Assembly: GCA_963788145.1 (NCBI GenBank)
Contig: CAWBFQ010000007.1
Coordinates: forward strand, 124,001-188,000
Length of the DNA: 64,000 nt
Direction: 5' to 3'
DNA from: UTCFX2 sp963788145
Lineage (GTDB): Bacteria; Chloroflexota; Anaerolineae; Anaerolineales; UBA4823
Part shown: positions 15,687 through 24,539 of the stretch, in pieces
How positions within the stretch are numbered: position 1 is the stretch's first letter
Layout: each line of letters opens with the position of its first letter
Notes under the pieces: generated by a model
Seen by the model: the letters and a program-made list of their open reading frames with translations, nothing else
What the model was told of the DNA's origin: nothing
Database searches by the model: none
Position numbers and translations under genes: made by a program

Positions 15687-17303
15687 TTATTCCGGCTTAC
15701 GCCGGATCACAATCATCGTGACATCGTCCTGCTGGGCAGCGCCGCCGGTAAAGCGGGCCAGGTCCTCCAGCACCGCCTCCATCACCTCCTGGGCTGAGCG
15801 TCCGCCAAGCGAGCGGAGCACATTCTGCAACCGCTGCTCACCATAAAAGCGCCCCATCCGGTCCTGCGCTTCGGTAATGCCGTCTGTATAGAGCAGCAAC
15901 AAATCTCCTGGCAGCAATCGGATCACCTTCTGCCCCCAGACCACATCCCCCATCACACCTAACGCCATCCCGGTGGCGCGTAACTGATCGAACGGCTTTC
16001 CTTTCTGGCTGCTGACCAGGTAAGGAGGATTGTGCCCGGCGTTCACATAACGCATCCGGCCGGTCTCCGGGTCCAAGACCGCGTAGAAGGCGGTGACAAA
16101 CATCTCGCTGCGTGTGTCGGAAAGTATGCGTTCATTCACCTGGCTGAGGGCAAAAGCAGGCAAGGTCGCATATTGGGTGGCATACGTCCGGAACAGGGTG
16201 CTGCTCAACGCCATGAAAAGCGCCGCGCCCATTCCTTTATCTGAGACATCCGCGATCAGAAATCCCCAATGGTTGTTCGTGAGCGGGATGAAATCAAAGA
16301 AATCGCCGGAGGTTTGCAGCGCCGGATCCAATTGGGATGCCAGCTCCCAGCCGCGTAATTGAGGCGGTTTTTCAGGCAAGATACCGGATTGAATCTTGCC
16401 CGCGTTTACCAGTTCCTGATCCAATAACTGGCCGCGGATTGGCTGGTCCATCCAGTTGCTTTTCTCAACCGCCTGGGAGATCCGCCCGGCTAACTCTTTG
16501 ATAAAAGCCAGATGCTCCCAAAGATCGCTCTCAACGCCATGCTGTAAGATCCCAATCCCACCCAGCGGCTTACCAGAGGGGGATATCAGCGGGGCGAGCA
16601 TGATCTGACCTTCTCCAATCAGCGCCTCTCCCCAAGGGGCCGCTTCGTCCAATGAAAAGACTTGCGATTCCAGGCGGGAATGCAGCCAAAGCCAGACCGC
16701 TTCGGGGAACGTATCCAGCCGTTCGGCGGGGTAACAAAACAGGCTCTGGTTGGGCAAGAGGCGCACTTCAATCTGGCAGCCGGGGAACAAGGATGGGAGC
16801 TGGCTGCGCAGCAGCCCTGCCAGGCGGGTCCGGTCGGCAGAAACCAGGTCGATCGCTTGGGCCAATTGCTCGAGCAGGTCTGCCTGCGCCGGGCTTGGGC
16901 GCGATCTGGCAGCAGTCGCACGCCGTCCGCGCTGGACGCGCCGAATCGTCTCGGCCAGTTCATCGGCGGTCACATCCTTCAGCGCATATCCCGATACCCC
17001 GGCCGCAAGCGCCTGATCGATTAGATCTTTGTCACGGTAGCTGATCAATGCCAGCACTTTGATTTGCGGCCAGCGTTGACGAATCTGACGCGTCGCAGAA
17101 ACGCCATCCATCACCGGCATCTTTAGATCCATTAAAACGATATCCGGGGAAAGCAGTTCGCAAAGCTGGATCGCTTCCTCGCCGTTGCTGGCCTCGCCGA
17201 CCAGGCTGAATTCGTCGTAGGCGGTCAGGAAAGCACGCAATCCGCTGCGCATTAGCGGAAGATCGTCCACAGTAATCAGCCGAATGGCGCTTTTCTCGCT
17301 CAT
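15687..17303 (-). CDS. Response regulator with C-terminal PP2C/SpoIIE phosphatase domain (RsbU-like)
   Basis: A 538-residue protein from the ATG at 17303. A receiver domain (about 1-125) contains DD near the start and the phosphoacceptor in DIVLMDLKMPVMDG. A middle region (about 150-320) resembles a GAF-type module. The C-terminus (about 335-535) is a SpoIIE/PP2C serine phosphatase with SGDFFDF, IADVSDKGMGAALFM, NAGHNPPYL, LLLYTDGITEA and QQDDVTMIVIR. Such proteins dephosphorylate anti-sigma antagonists in partner-switching pathways. No kinase or STAS partner is adjacent. One position inside the receiver is ALISYRD, where Thr/Ser is usual. Confidence 0.9.
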   Translation of the reverse strand: MSEKSAIRLITVDDLPLMRSGLRAFLTAYDEFSLVGEASNGEEAIQLCELLSPDIVLMDLKMPVMDGVSATRQIRQRWPQIKVLALISYRDKDLIDQALAAGVSGYALKDVTADELAETIRRVQRGRRATAARSRPSPAQADLLEQLAQAIDLVSADRTRLAGLLRSQLPSLFPGCQIEVRLLPNQSLFCYPAERLDTFPEAVWLWLHSRLESQVFSLDEAAPWGEALIGEGQIMLAPLISPSGKPLGGIGILQHGVESDLWEHLAFIKELAGRISQAVEKSNWMDQPIRGQLLDQELVNAGKIQSGILPEKPPQLRGWELASQLDPALQTSGDFFDFIPLTNNHWGFLIADVSDKGMGAALFMALSSTLFRTYATQYATLPAFALSQVNERILSDTRSEMFVTAFYAVLDPETGRMRYVNAGHNPPYLVSSQKGKPFDQLRATGMALGVMGDVVWGQKVIRLLPGDLLLLYTDGITEAQDRMGRFYGEQRLQNVLRSLGGRSAQEVMEAVLEDLARFTGGAAQQDDVTMIVIRRKPE

Positions 17304-17419
17304 AGGTTGAATTCTAACCTTAAACTCATCCGTTGGATAGCAATTTTCTAGACTTGTCCGGGAATGATTGCGATTAATTTTACTTGAAAACCTGCGGCGA
17401 GCCTCTCCCGGCCGCATAA

Positions 17420-17428
17420 TGATATACT
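17420..17428 (+). promoter_or_regulatory. Extended -10 promoter of the AspT-like gene (leaderless mRNA likely)
   Basis: TG-A-TATACT ends eight bases before the ATG at 17437. There is no Shine-Dalgarno in the short interval and no convincing -35, consistent with an extended -10 promoter producing a leaderless transcript. Confidence 0.45.
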
Positions 17429-17436
17429 ATCGGCCA

Positions 17437-19059
17437 ATGAATACTTTGCTGGCCCAGGAAATGTTGGTCTTGTTCGCCATCCTGGCTATTGGCACCTGGC
17501 TTGGCGAGTTGTCTCTGCGCGGCGTCTCGCTGGGCTCGGCCGGCGTGTTGTTCACTGCCCTGGTCTTCGGCCATTTTGGCCTGAGCGTCCCCCAGCCTGT
17601 GATGGAGCTGGGTTTATTGCTGTTCGTCTATTCGGTCGGCTTACAGGCCGGGCCGCGCTTCTTTCGCACCTTCCGTCGGCACGGGATGCGTTATGTCTTC
17701 ATCGCCCTGGTGACTGTGGGAAGCGGCGCGCTGGCAACCATTGCGGTGCAACAATGGCTCCGGCTGCCGTTCGACCTGGCAGCCGGTCTGTACACCGGCG
17801 CGTTGACCTGTACGCCCGCTTTAGCAGCGGCTATCGACGCGGCGGCCCGTTTGTCCCCTGCTTCAAGCGGCGCGGTATCGGTGGGCTATGGCATCGCTTA
17901 CCCATTCAGCATGATCAGCGTGGTGCTGCTGATCCAGTTCCTGCCGCGCCTGCTTCGCCGCCCTCTGCCAGCCGAAGAAGCCCGCTGGAATGCAGAGAAA
18001 GAGAGCGAATCCCCTGGTTTGCAGTCGCGCCAGTTCAAGGTCGCCAACCCGAACGTTGACGGCCAAAGAGTCAGCCAGATCAACCCGCATCGCATGATCC
18101 AGGCCAATATCTCACGCGTCAAACACGGCGAACGGGTCTCCGCCGCCACGCCGGATCACATCCTATATCTGGATGATGTTGTGATGGTGGTTGGGCAGCC
18201 CGAAGAGCTGGATAAAATGCGCTTTTTATTGGGCGAAGAGACCCATGAGCGCATGGACGTGAACGCCGACGTGCTCAGCGTGGATGTCGAAGTCACCGAG
18301 GATTCGCTCACCGGCAAACGGCTGGGCGAGATGCGCCTGTGGGAGCAGTACACGGTCGTGATCACCCGCATCCGCCGCCAGGGGCTGGAAATCGCCCCAT
18401 CCGGCAACGTGACCCTGGAGATGGGCGACAACTTGCGTGTGGTGGGCGACAAACGAGCGGTCGCGAGCTTCGTCGAGCTGGTGCATGGTCACCCACGCAA
18501 GGCGGAAGAGACCAATATGCTGCCCTTCCTGGCCGGGCTGTTGATCGGAATTTTGTTGGGAGCGATCCCGATCAACCTGTCGGGCGGGCTGCAGGTGCGC
18601 CTGGGCAGCGCAGGCGGAGCGTTCCTGGTCAGCCTGGTGGTCGGTCATTTTGGCGGCGTCGGCCCGCTGCGCCTGTACGTCCCGGCGGCCGCTAAAAACC
18701 TGTCGCGCGAACTCGGTTTGATCCTCTTCCTGGCCGGCGCGGGCGTGAACGCCGGGTCCCATTTTGTCGAGATCCTTGGACAACAAGGACCTGGCCTGTT
18801 GATCGGTGGGGCGATGATCACGCTGGTTTCGCTCGCCTGCGGACTGATCCTGATGCATTGGGTTTACCGGATGAACCTGCTCGCCACAATGGGAGCGCTG
18901 ACCGCCTGCATGACCAATCCACCCGGGCTGGGAGCGGCGAACGCCCAAACCGAAAGCGACCTGCCCACGCTATCCTATGCCAGCGTGTATCCGGTCGCGT
19001 TGATCTTCAAGATTTTAATGGCCCAATTGCTGGTTGAGATCCTGGCCAGGTGGATCTAG
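17437..19059 (+). CDS. AspT/YidE/YbjL-family transporter with TrkA-C domains
   Basis: A 540-residue membrane protein. Five or so helices (about residues 8-178) precede a cytoplasmic region (about 185-355) with two RCK/TrkA-C-like modules (HILYLDDVVMVVGQPEEL and GNVTLEMGDNLRVVGDK). Five or six more helices (about 360-540) follow. The two membrane halves share FTALVFGHFGL and LVSLVVGHFGG, showing internal duplication. The family includes the aspartate:alanine exchanger, but most members have unknown substrates. It is divergent from the receiver-phosphatase gene. Confidence 0.87.
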   Translation: MNTLLAQEMLVLFAILAIGTWLGELSLRGVSLGSAGVLFTALVFGHFGLSVPQPVMELGLLLFVYSVGLQAGPRFFRTFRRHGMRYVFIALVTVGSGALATIAVQQWLRLPFDLAAGLYTGALTCTPALAAAIDAAARLSPASSGAVSVGYGIAYPFSMISVVLLIQFLPRLLRRPLPAEEARWNAEKESESPGLQSRQFKVANPNVDGQRVSQINPHRMIQANISRVKHGERVSAATPDHILYLDDVVMVVGQPEELDKMRFLLGEETHERMDVNADVLSVDVEVTEDSLTGKRLGEMRLWEQYTVVITRIRRQGLEIAPSGNVTLEMGDNLRVVGDKRAVASFVELVHGHPRKAEETNMLPFLAGLLIGILLGAIPINLSGGLQVRLGSAGGAFLVSLVVGHFGGVGPLRLYVPAAAKNLSRELGLILFLAGAGVNAGSHFVEILGQQGPGLLIGGAMITLVSLACGLILMHWVYRMNLLATMGALTACMTNPPGLGAANAQTESDLPTLSYASVYPVALIFKILMAQLLVEILARWI

Positions 19060-19323
19060 GCGGAGCAGATGGTGTTTGAAAATGAGCCAGCCATTGATTA
19101 GGACTTAAAGACCGATCGCAAGTTCGAATAGTAAAAGCATCCATTTATTTAGGGGTGCCATAATTGTATTCCTCAAAACCTAGACCCTAAATACTCAATT
19201 TTTGATATGGAAGTTGTCGTATGCGCCAGTGATGCACCTTTCCGCATCAATATCAACCCAGCGATGATCAATGTTCTAATTCCGGGATACCGATTTGAGG
19301 TTGCCCAATTACCAGTCGATTTG

Positions 19324-20280
19324 CTACTGTATGGGCCACAAATGGGCTGGTGTATCGATGCATACTCCCGAGTCCAATACTGCCTGATAGAAAGTATCGA
19401 CATTCCAGTCGCTTACCTTTTCTATCGGGTGGACTTCCCAATAGGGAGCGTCTAAACGGAACAACTCGTAAACCTCATCGAAGCTCAACATAAGTTCGGG
19501 GGCCCAAAGACCTAGTTTAGGGTAATCGCCTCCAATACAACCTCTTACTCGATCTCCCGATACTTTTGCGTCGGCCCCATAGACGGCAAGAATTCCTCTA
19601 CTAGGGAAAAAAAGGTAAAGAAGAAAAGGTACACCAAAAGGACTTTCATTCTGGTATGTCCCGATCCAAATACCATCAGGCTTTCCATATTGTCGTACGA
19701 AAGGATGAAATTGAAATAAGGGGCTAAAACCTGGGCTAACTTCCATCGATTGAATAACACCATTTTCAATATGATAGATTTGAGGTAAATAAGCGCTTGC
19801 TAACCTCTTCGATACCCACAAATCCACTTCAGCGCCAACGACTTCGCCTTGGTTTTCATACAAATGAACGGATGCGAATGTCTCCAGAAATTGCTGTGCC
19901 TCGCTCCATTTTGTCTTGCCCGGAGTGAAGCCCCACCAACATGGCAGCAGACAACCGTTGTTGGTCTCAAGAAGTGATTCGGCCAACTCCAGGGCTTGTG
20001 TGGGTTCCAATGTATATTTTGGTGTCCAACTGGGTGTGAGAGTAAACGTAGAAGTCGGCGTGTATGTTGGCGTAGATGTAGGCGGAATTGTTGGTGTCAT
20101 GGAAGGAATAACTGTAGCCGTGTGTGTGCTTGTGGGTCGTAATGTAGACGTAATTCGAGCTACTGATGTAGTGGCTAGTGGTTGATGCCCAGTGGATTTA
20201 CATGCCCCTGATATTATCAACGCGATAACACTCAGCCATTGGATTTGTTGTATGGTCAGGCGAATTTTCATATTCAACAT
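19324..20280 (-). CDS. AT-rich lipoprotein with Thr/Pro linker
   Basis: A 318-residue protein. The signal ends at a lipobox-like S-G-A-C (Cys27 from the start at 20280; an ATG three codons in is equally plausible). A Thr/Ser/Pro linker (about 40-90) is followed by a globular domain starting NNGCLLPCWWGFTPGKTKW. I associate this segment, with its Cys pair and Trp pair, with lipoproteins in Anaerolineae. It has no known activity. Base composition is lower in GC than its neighbours. It stands alone between an AspT-like gene and an ATPase. Confidence 0.75.
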   Translation of the reverse strand: MLNMKIRLTIQQIQWLSVIALIISGACKSTGHQPLATTSVARITSTLRPTSTHTATVIPSMTPTIPPTSTPTYTPTSTFTLTPSWTPKYTLEPTQALELAESLLETNNGCLLPCWWGFTPGKTKWSEAQQFLETFASVHLYENQGEVVGAEVDLWVSKRLASAYLPQIYHIENGVIQSMEVSPGFSPLFQFHPFVRQYGKPDGIWIGTYQNESPFGVPFLLYLFFPSRGILAVYGADAKVSGDRVRGCIGGDYPKLGLWAPELMLSFDEVYELFRLDAPYWEVHPIEKVSDWNVDTFYQAVLDSGVCIDTPAHLWPIQ

Positions 20281-20474
20281 CTCGATGATATCAACGCAAA
20301 ACCATGGTATTAACCCACAGTCCCATATATCTATTCATGAAATCCATTCGTCCTAGAGCAGCAGCAGAATACCCTGTTGTAGATACAATGTTGAATGTTA
20401 ATGGTGCGCCTGCGGTGCACTAAATGAGTTGCCATATAGCTTAAATTGTACCAGTCCAATCCCAAAATCCACCC

Positions 20475-20502
20475 TTGACTCTCATCCGTTTCTTGCTATA
20501 AT
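20475..20502 (+). promoter_or_regulatory. Strong promoter upstream of the P-loop ATPase gene
   Basis: TTGACT (20475-20480), 16 bp and a perfect TATAAT (20497-20502). The predicted start of transcription is at about 20509. An ATG at 20510 would be leaderless, but a Shine-Dalgarno-preceded ATG at 20537 is the better start. Confidence 0.65.
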
Positions 20503-20536
20503 AGAACATATGTTCGGATTAGTGACAGGAGAACCT

Positions 20537-21502
20537 ATGTCTATCCAACAATCAACCCTTATCAACCGTTTGAAAAATATCGATCGCTGGCTGCCGCGCA
20601 TGCATGACCGGACAGGTCGCCGAATATCTCGCCCTGCTCGTCCACACCCCGCACCCCTGGATATCTCCTCCGCCTTGGATGATGAATTGCTCCTCATCCA
20701 GACCGGACAGCTCAGTCTGGATGAGGTCATCGACATGCTGGACGACGACGACCTGCCCGAACACGCCGCCCTGCTCGGTTCATGCGATGACAGCCTGCCT
20801 TTCCTGCTTGACCTGGCTAATCCGGCGCCCGGCGCGCTGCTGATTACCAGCGATTCCGGCGGCGGTAAAACCGCCCTGATCCGCTCGATTCTGTCCTCTG
20901 CCAGCCAGATGAACCCGCCCGAACGGGTTTCTTTTGACTTGATCGCCGCCCAACCCGATGAGTACCAATCGATCGAATCCACACCCCATTGCCGCTCGAT
21001 TTTGCCGGTCGAAGACCGCGGCGTAGGTGAGTTGATCGGACGCCTGATCCGTCTGGCCGAAAAACGCAAAAAAACCGGCCCGGTCGATCCTGCCATCCTG
21101 CTGGCGATCGACGATCTGGCGTCATTGCTGCCCTTCCTGAGCGAAGAAGCGTTCAGCAGCCTGTACTGGCTCATCCGCCACGGGCCGCGCTACATGATCT
21201 GGACGATCGCGGCCCTGCCCTCCGCCCAGACTTAACAGGTCGAGCCGCGCTTCCTGACCGCTTTCCGCACCCGACTGTTCGGTTATATGCGCGACGAACA
21301 CCTGGCCTGCCGTTTGGCAAACGATGATTCGATCGCCGCATGTGATCTGGAGAAAGGTCGCCAATTCTTCGTCCCTTACAGCAATGAATGGCTGCGTTTC
21401 TGGATTTGCGACGAGACTGGTTTCGCCGACCAATCTACCCCAGAAGATTTAGATTTCGAATTTGAAGGAGGCGGGCATGAACATTGGTATGTTGTGGTTT
21501 GA
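20537..21502 (+). CDS. P-loop ATPase, FtsK/HerA-like, interrupted by an in-frame TAA
   Basis: The start at 20537 follows AGGAG. Walker A is SDSGGGKTAL (about residue 114), and Walker B is probably ILLAIDDLASLL. The frame meets TAA at 21233-21235, but the same frame continues with convincing coding sequence (RFLTAFRTRLFGYM... GRQFFVPYSNEWLRFWIC) to 21502, 321 codons in all. CAA to TAA is a single change, so I read it as one gene with a nonsense mutation or base error. The arrangement resembles small DNA-translocase-like ATPases. The last 26 bases overlap the next gene. Confidence 0.7.
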
Positions 21503-21764
21503 CAATGACCCGAAGTCGAACATTGACTTCAAGATTGAACGCGCCGCTGCATACTACCGCACAAAATATGGGCGCGCACCCACACTATGTTTTGTTCACC
21601 CCAGCATGTTGAAAAATGGCAAGGTCAAAAACGAGCCATCTAACGGAAACGGGGGCAGCGAACCTTCCCCCGATAAAAGCTACGCCGCTTGCGGGATCGA
21701 AGTCCGCTCCAACCAATCTGTGCTGCCAAATCACTTCTGGATCGGCGTCAACGGTCAGTCCTGA
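21477..21764 (+). CDS. Conserved small protein, partner of the P-loop ATPase
   Basis: A 95-residue product starting at an ATG after GGAGGCGGG, inside the 3' end of the ATPase gene, so the two are translationally coupled. It begins M-N-I-G-M-L-W-F-D-N-D-P-K and contains AAAYYRTKYGR and LCFVHPSML, then a Ser/Asn/Gly linker and IEVRSNQSVLPNHFWIGV. I believe similar proteins occur beside such ATPases in Chloroflexota. No catalytic motif or known domain is evident. It ends 14 bp before a hairpin. Confidence 0.72.
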   Translation: MNIGMLWFDNDPKSNIDFKIERAAAYYRTKYGRAPTLCFVHPSMLKNGKVKNEPSNGNGGSEPSPDKSYAACGIEVRSNQSVLPNHFWIGVNGQS

Positions 21765-21777
21765 CCATTTCCCTTTC

Positions 21778-21813
21778 ACTGAGATGGGTTTCGTTGCTGA
21801 AACTCGTCTCAGT
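21778..21813. terminator. Hairpin between convergent genes
   Basis: ACTGAGATGGGTTTC pairs with GAAACTCGTCTCAGT (15 bp with two G-U pairs, six-base loop). It ends the ATPase/partner operon and overlaps the restored stop codon of holA on the other strand. Confidence 0.6.
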
Positions 21814-22922
21814 TGATATTTGTTTCGGCGCCAGTCGTCAATGCCGCTGCGAGAGTTCTCGAGAGCCAATTCCCCATCCATCTGGCTAGTCTTCACCGCT
21901 TCGTCCACCTGCAGCAGTTGCTGATAAATCCGCTTGAGGTCCGCCATCGAAAAATGGCGCGCCTGAGGGATCATCCGATCGGCAATGAATACCCGGTTCC
22001 CCAGCTTCAATCCCGCAACGACTTCATTACGCCCGCCGCCATTATCCAGGATCTCGCGCGTCTGCACCAACAGCCGAAACTGGCGCACCACCATTCCAAA
22101 GATAGCGTAGTAATCCTGATATTCCAGCAGACGACGCAATACGCTCATCGCTTTGCGCCCATCCTTGCTCCCCAACGCGTCCACCATCGCGAAGATATCT
22201 CCCTGGCCCACGTCCGCCGTCACAGCCTCCACATCATCCATCTCCACCGGGCGGCGATAATTTACGTAAGCCAACAGCTTCTCGACCTCCTGATTTGCCA
22301 GGCGCAGGTCGCCATCTAACAAGCCATACAGCATTTCCGCCGCATCCGGCATAACCTGACCCCCGGTCATTTTCGCCATCTCTAAAATACGTTTATTCCA
22401 CTCGGCCCCCTTCGGAAGCGGAAATTCCTTGATCCAGGCGCGCTCCGGCTGGCTGACTGCCCAACGCTCAAGCCAATGAACCTTGCGTTTCCGCCGGTCG
22501 CTGTCGGAAGTCAACATCCGCTGTTCTACCAGGATCATCGCCGTGGTTGGCGGGATTTGCTCGAGCTGCTGAATGAACTTTTCCTGAGCCTGCTTCTGGC
22601 TCAGTTTTGCCAGCGGATGGATCAAGATCACTAAACGACGTTTGGCCAGAAAGGGCATCGCCCCAGCCACGGACAACAATTGTTCGAGTTGGAAGGTGTT
22701 ACCATCCAACCGGGTCGTATTCAAGGTCGCGGTCGCCGGATCACCCAGACGCTCTTCCATCTCTGCCAACGATTGGGCGATCTTGAATTCGTCCTCTCCA
22801 TGCAGGATATAGACAATCGGGGGCTTATCCGTCGATTGTTCTGCGAAATCCGCTTCGCTTGCCGCCGGATGTTTTTTATCCGCCGGATGTTTTTTATCCG
22901 CCGGATGTTTTTTATCCGCCAT
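21809..22922 (-). CDS. holA: DNA polymerase III delta subunit HolA (3' frameshift)
   Basis: Clamp-loader subunit that opens the beta clamp. The start at 22922 follows GGAGGGG. The N-terminus has an unusual Lys/His-rich extension with three D-K-K-H-P-A repeats, then the HolA fold begins at PPIVYILHGEDEF. Near the 3' end the frame is broken. Removing one A (21856-21857 on the plus strand) changes the readout after MDGELALE to TLAAALTTGAETNIN and a TGA at 21811-21809, a normal HolA C-terminus of 370 residues in total. Without this correction the frame runs on over the opposite-strand gene, which is implausible. Confidence 0.88.
22862..22915. repeat. Three tandem copies of an 18-bp unit inside holA
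   Basis: The unit CCGCCGGATGTTTTTTAT is repeated three times without a mismatch and starts a fourth partial copy. In frame it encodes repeats of D-K-K-H-P-A at the HolA N-terminus. Because the unit is a multiple of three, copy-number changes would not shift the frame. Confidence 0.9.
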
Positions 22923-22924
22923 AC

Positions 22925-23455
22925 TCACCCCTCCGTGACCACCCGGTGCACGGTCAAATTGCCCTGTCTGCGCGGCTGGATCTCCACCACCCGCAAGTCT
23001 CCCGGCTCGCCGGAGGTGGTCACATGCTCCTGGAGCAGCAACCCCACCGGTTGGGCCACAATCAACGCCAGGGTGGCAAATAAGATCGCGGTCGGGAGGC
23101 GGTCCAGGTTATCACGCAGGCGCTTGCCCACCCCAAACATCACCAAACCGGCGGCCAGCCCAGCCATAATCCCGGCGGCGGCGAAATTGGTCCCGCAGTT
23201 TGGATGCACCGCCAGCTTACTTTCCCCAGCCTGCAAGCGTGCCAGCGCAGCTTCCACCGCCGAGCCGACCTCTTCAAGCGATAGATTACCCACAATCCAG
23301 AAGCCGCCCAGATCGGAATGCCCCGCCATCGGACGGCCAGGGAAACGCTCTCCCAGCAAATGCAATGTAGCGTGTTCCAAGCCATGGTTGCGCCGGATGC
23401 GTGACACAGGCGCAATCTCCAAAACACCTTCAAATGAACGTACCAATTCGGACAT
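22925..23455 (-). CDS. Conserved membrane protein of unknown function (DUF6391-like)
   Basis: A 176-residue protein ending just before holA. The N-terminal part contains RRNHGLEHATLHLLGER, a His/Glu segment I associate with DUF6391-type proteins. A further Cys/His pair occurs in KLAVHPNCGTNF. Two hydrophobic helices lie at about residues 91-111 and 120-141. The conserved His and Cys could bind metal, but no activity is known. It is probably co-transcribed with holA. Confidence 0.65.
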   Translation of the reverse strand: MSELVRSFEGVLEIAPVSRIRRNHGLEHATLHLLGERFPGRPMAGHSDLGGFWIVGNLSLEEVGSAVEAALARLQAGESKLAVHPNCGTNFAAAGIMAGLAAGLVMFGVGKRLRDNLDRLPTAILFATLALIVAQPVGLLLQEHVTTSGEPGDLRVVEIQPRRQGNLTVHRVVTEG

Positions 23456-23525
23456 CTCAACTCCATAGAAAAGAATGATCGGACTATTACCCCCATTATT
23501 CTACCCCTTTCGAGCCAAATACGAA

Positions 23526-23560
23526 AAGACATCGAGAGTCTCGGCGACCTCCGATGTCTT
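23526..23560 (-). terminator. Terminator of the upstream membrane-protein gene
   Basis: AAGACATCG pairs with CGATGTCTT around a 17-base loop. On the minus strand the stem is followed by TTTTCGTATTT. It lies downstream of the gene at 23615-24325. Confidence 0.6.
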
Positions 23561-23614
23561 AACAGTTTTCAGACCAGCATTCCCCGCCCGGCCTTCCTGC
23601 CCGCCATATTTAGA

Positions 23615-24325
23615 TCAATCGGCTACCACAGAGACCATCCGCTCGGATGTTTGCCTGGCGGTTGCCAGCATAAATCCGCTGTACATCAACACCACCCCCA
23701 CAAGCTCGCTCAGGTAAAGCAGGTCCACCAATCCGGCTTTGACCAGAGAGCCTGCCATCGCCGGCGCGAGCGCTCCAGCCGCGATCAGCACATTCCCCAA
23801 CATGCGGTTGATCAGAATATTTTTGCGCCAGAACAGAAAAGCCGAATAGATAGCCCCGCCAACCAGGGTGATCGTGCCGTAAACATTGAGCAAGACGGTG
23901 AGCATAATCATCGGGCCGCTGCGGGTCAGGATATCTTTATATTGGATGGAGATCGGGCGGGTGATATCGAACGCGGCAGTTGTGTCCAGCGGCGCAGCAA
24001 TAATTAATCCAATAGCCACCAGACTGGCAACCCCCAGCAATACCATCAGCCCATTGGCTACGCCGCGCTTGCGAACCAACAGGTAGACCGTCCCCTGTCC
24101 CAGCCAGGCTGCCGTCAGCATCGCCCCGCTCAAATACCAGATCCGCAACATCAATGGGCTGAAGGTGAACCCCAGAACCACCTCCGAGAGCGTTCCCAAC
24201 CCAAACCAGATCAGCCCAATCCCCCACAACAACAGATGGTGAGGCTTTTTATAATGCCAGCGTTGGAATACTGCCGCTGCGAAGATAAAGGTGACCATTG
24301 TTGAGAAAAATGGGATCAAATGCAC
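23615..24325 (-). CDS. Seven-helix membrane protein of unknown function
   Basis: A 236-residue, almost entirely hydrophobic protein with about seven predicted transmembrane helices and short loops, for example HHLLLWGIGLIWFGLGTLSE in helix 2. No transporter or enzyme motif is recognisable. It follows a small membrane ORF and a MerR-like regulator gene on the same strand, and these may form one operon. Confidence 0.75.
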   Translation of the reverse strand: MHLIPFFSTMVTFIFAAAVFQRWHYKKPHHLLLWGIGLIWFGLGTLSEVVLGFTFSPLMLRIWYLSGAMLTAAWLGQGTVYLLVRKRGVANGLMVLLGVASLVAIGLIIAAPLDTTAAFDITRPISIQYKDILTRSGPMIMLTVLLNVYGTITLVGGAIYSAFLFWRKNILINRMLGNVLIAAGALAPAMAGSLVKAGLVDLLYLSELVGVVLMYSGFMLATARQTSERMVSVVAD

Positions 24326-24377
24326 GTCTACACCTCCAGATCATTGGCGAAACAAGATTTCGCAGAATTTTCAGGCC

Positions 24378-24539
24378 CTAGAAACCGGGCGTGATCCCAA
24401 TAATGGATAAAATCACAACCGCCAGCGTTGTAAATAGACCAAACAACAAGATCACCAATAAAACAGGAATCAGTCGGGTTGTCCATTGCGAGGGCGCAAA
24501 ACGTTTGCTACTGCCGCGATGATCTCTATCGCCGCTCAT
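24378..24539 (-). CDS. Small single-helix membrane protein
   Basis: A 53-residue ORF. Its ATG overlaps the stop codon of the preceding regulator gene (TGATG), a typical coupled start. The N-terminus is charged (M-S-G-D-R-D-H-R), and residues 23-48 are one hydrophobic helix (LIPVLLVILLFGLFTTLAVV). The short length and coupling make it a credible gene, but no homologue is recognised. Confidence 0.6.
   Translation of the reverse strand: MSGDRDHRGSSKRFAPSQWTTRLIPVLLVILLFGLFTTLAVVILSIIGITPGF

Noticed and set aside
18226..18948. 240-codon minus-strand ORF inside the AspT-like transporter gene
   Set aside because: Composition is typical of a shadow (Gln/His/Arg-rich) and the opposite strand encodes a clear membrane protein.
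21585..21808. Extension of holA over the ATPase partner gene
   Set aside because: It arises only from the frame break near 21856. The restored frame stops at 21809-21811 with a normal HolA C-terminus.
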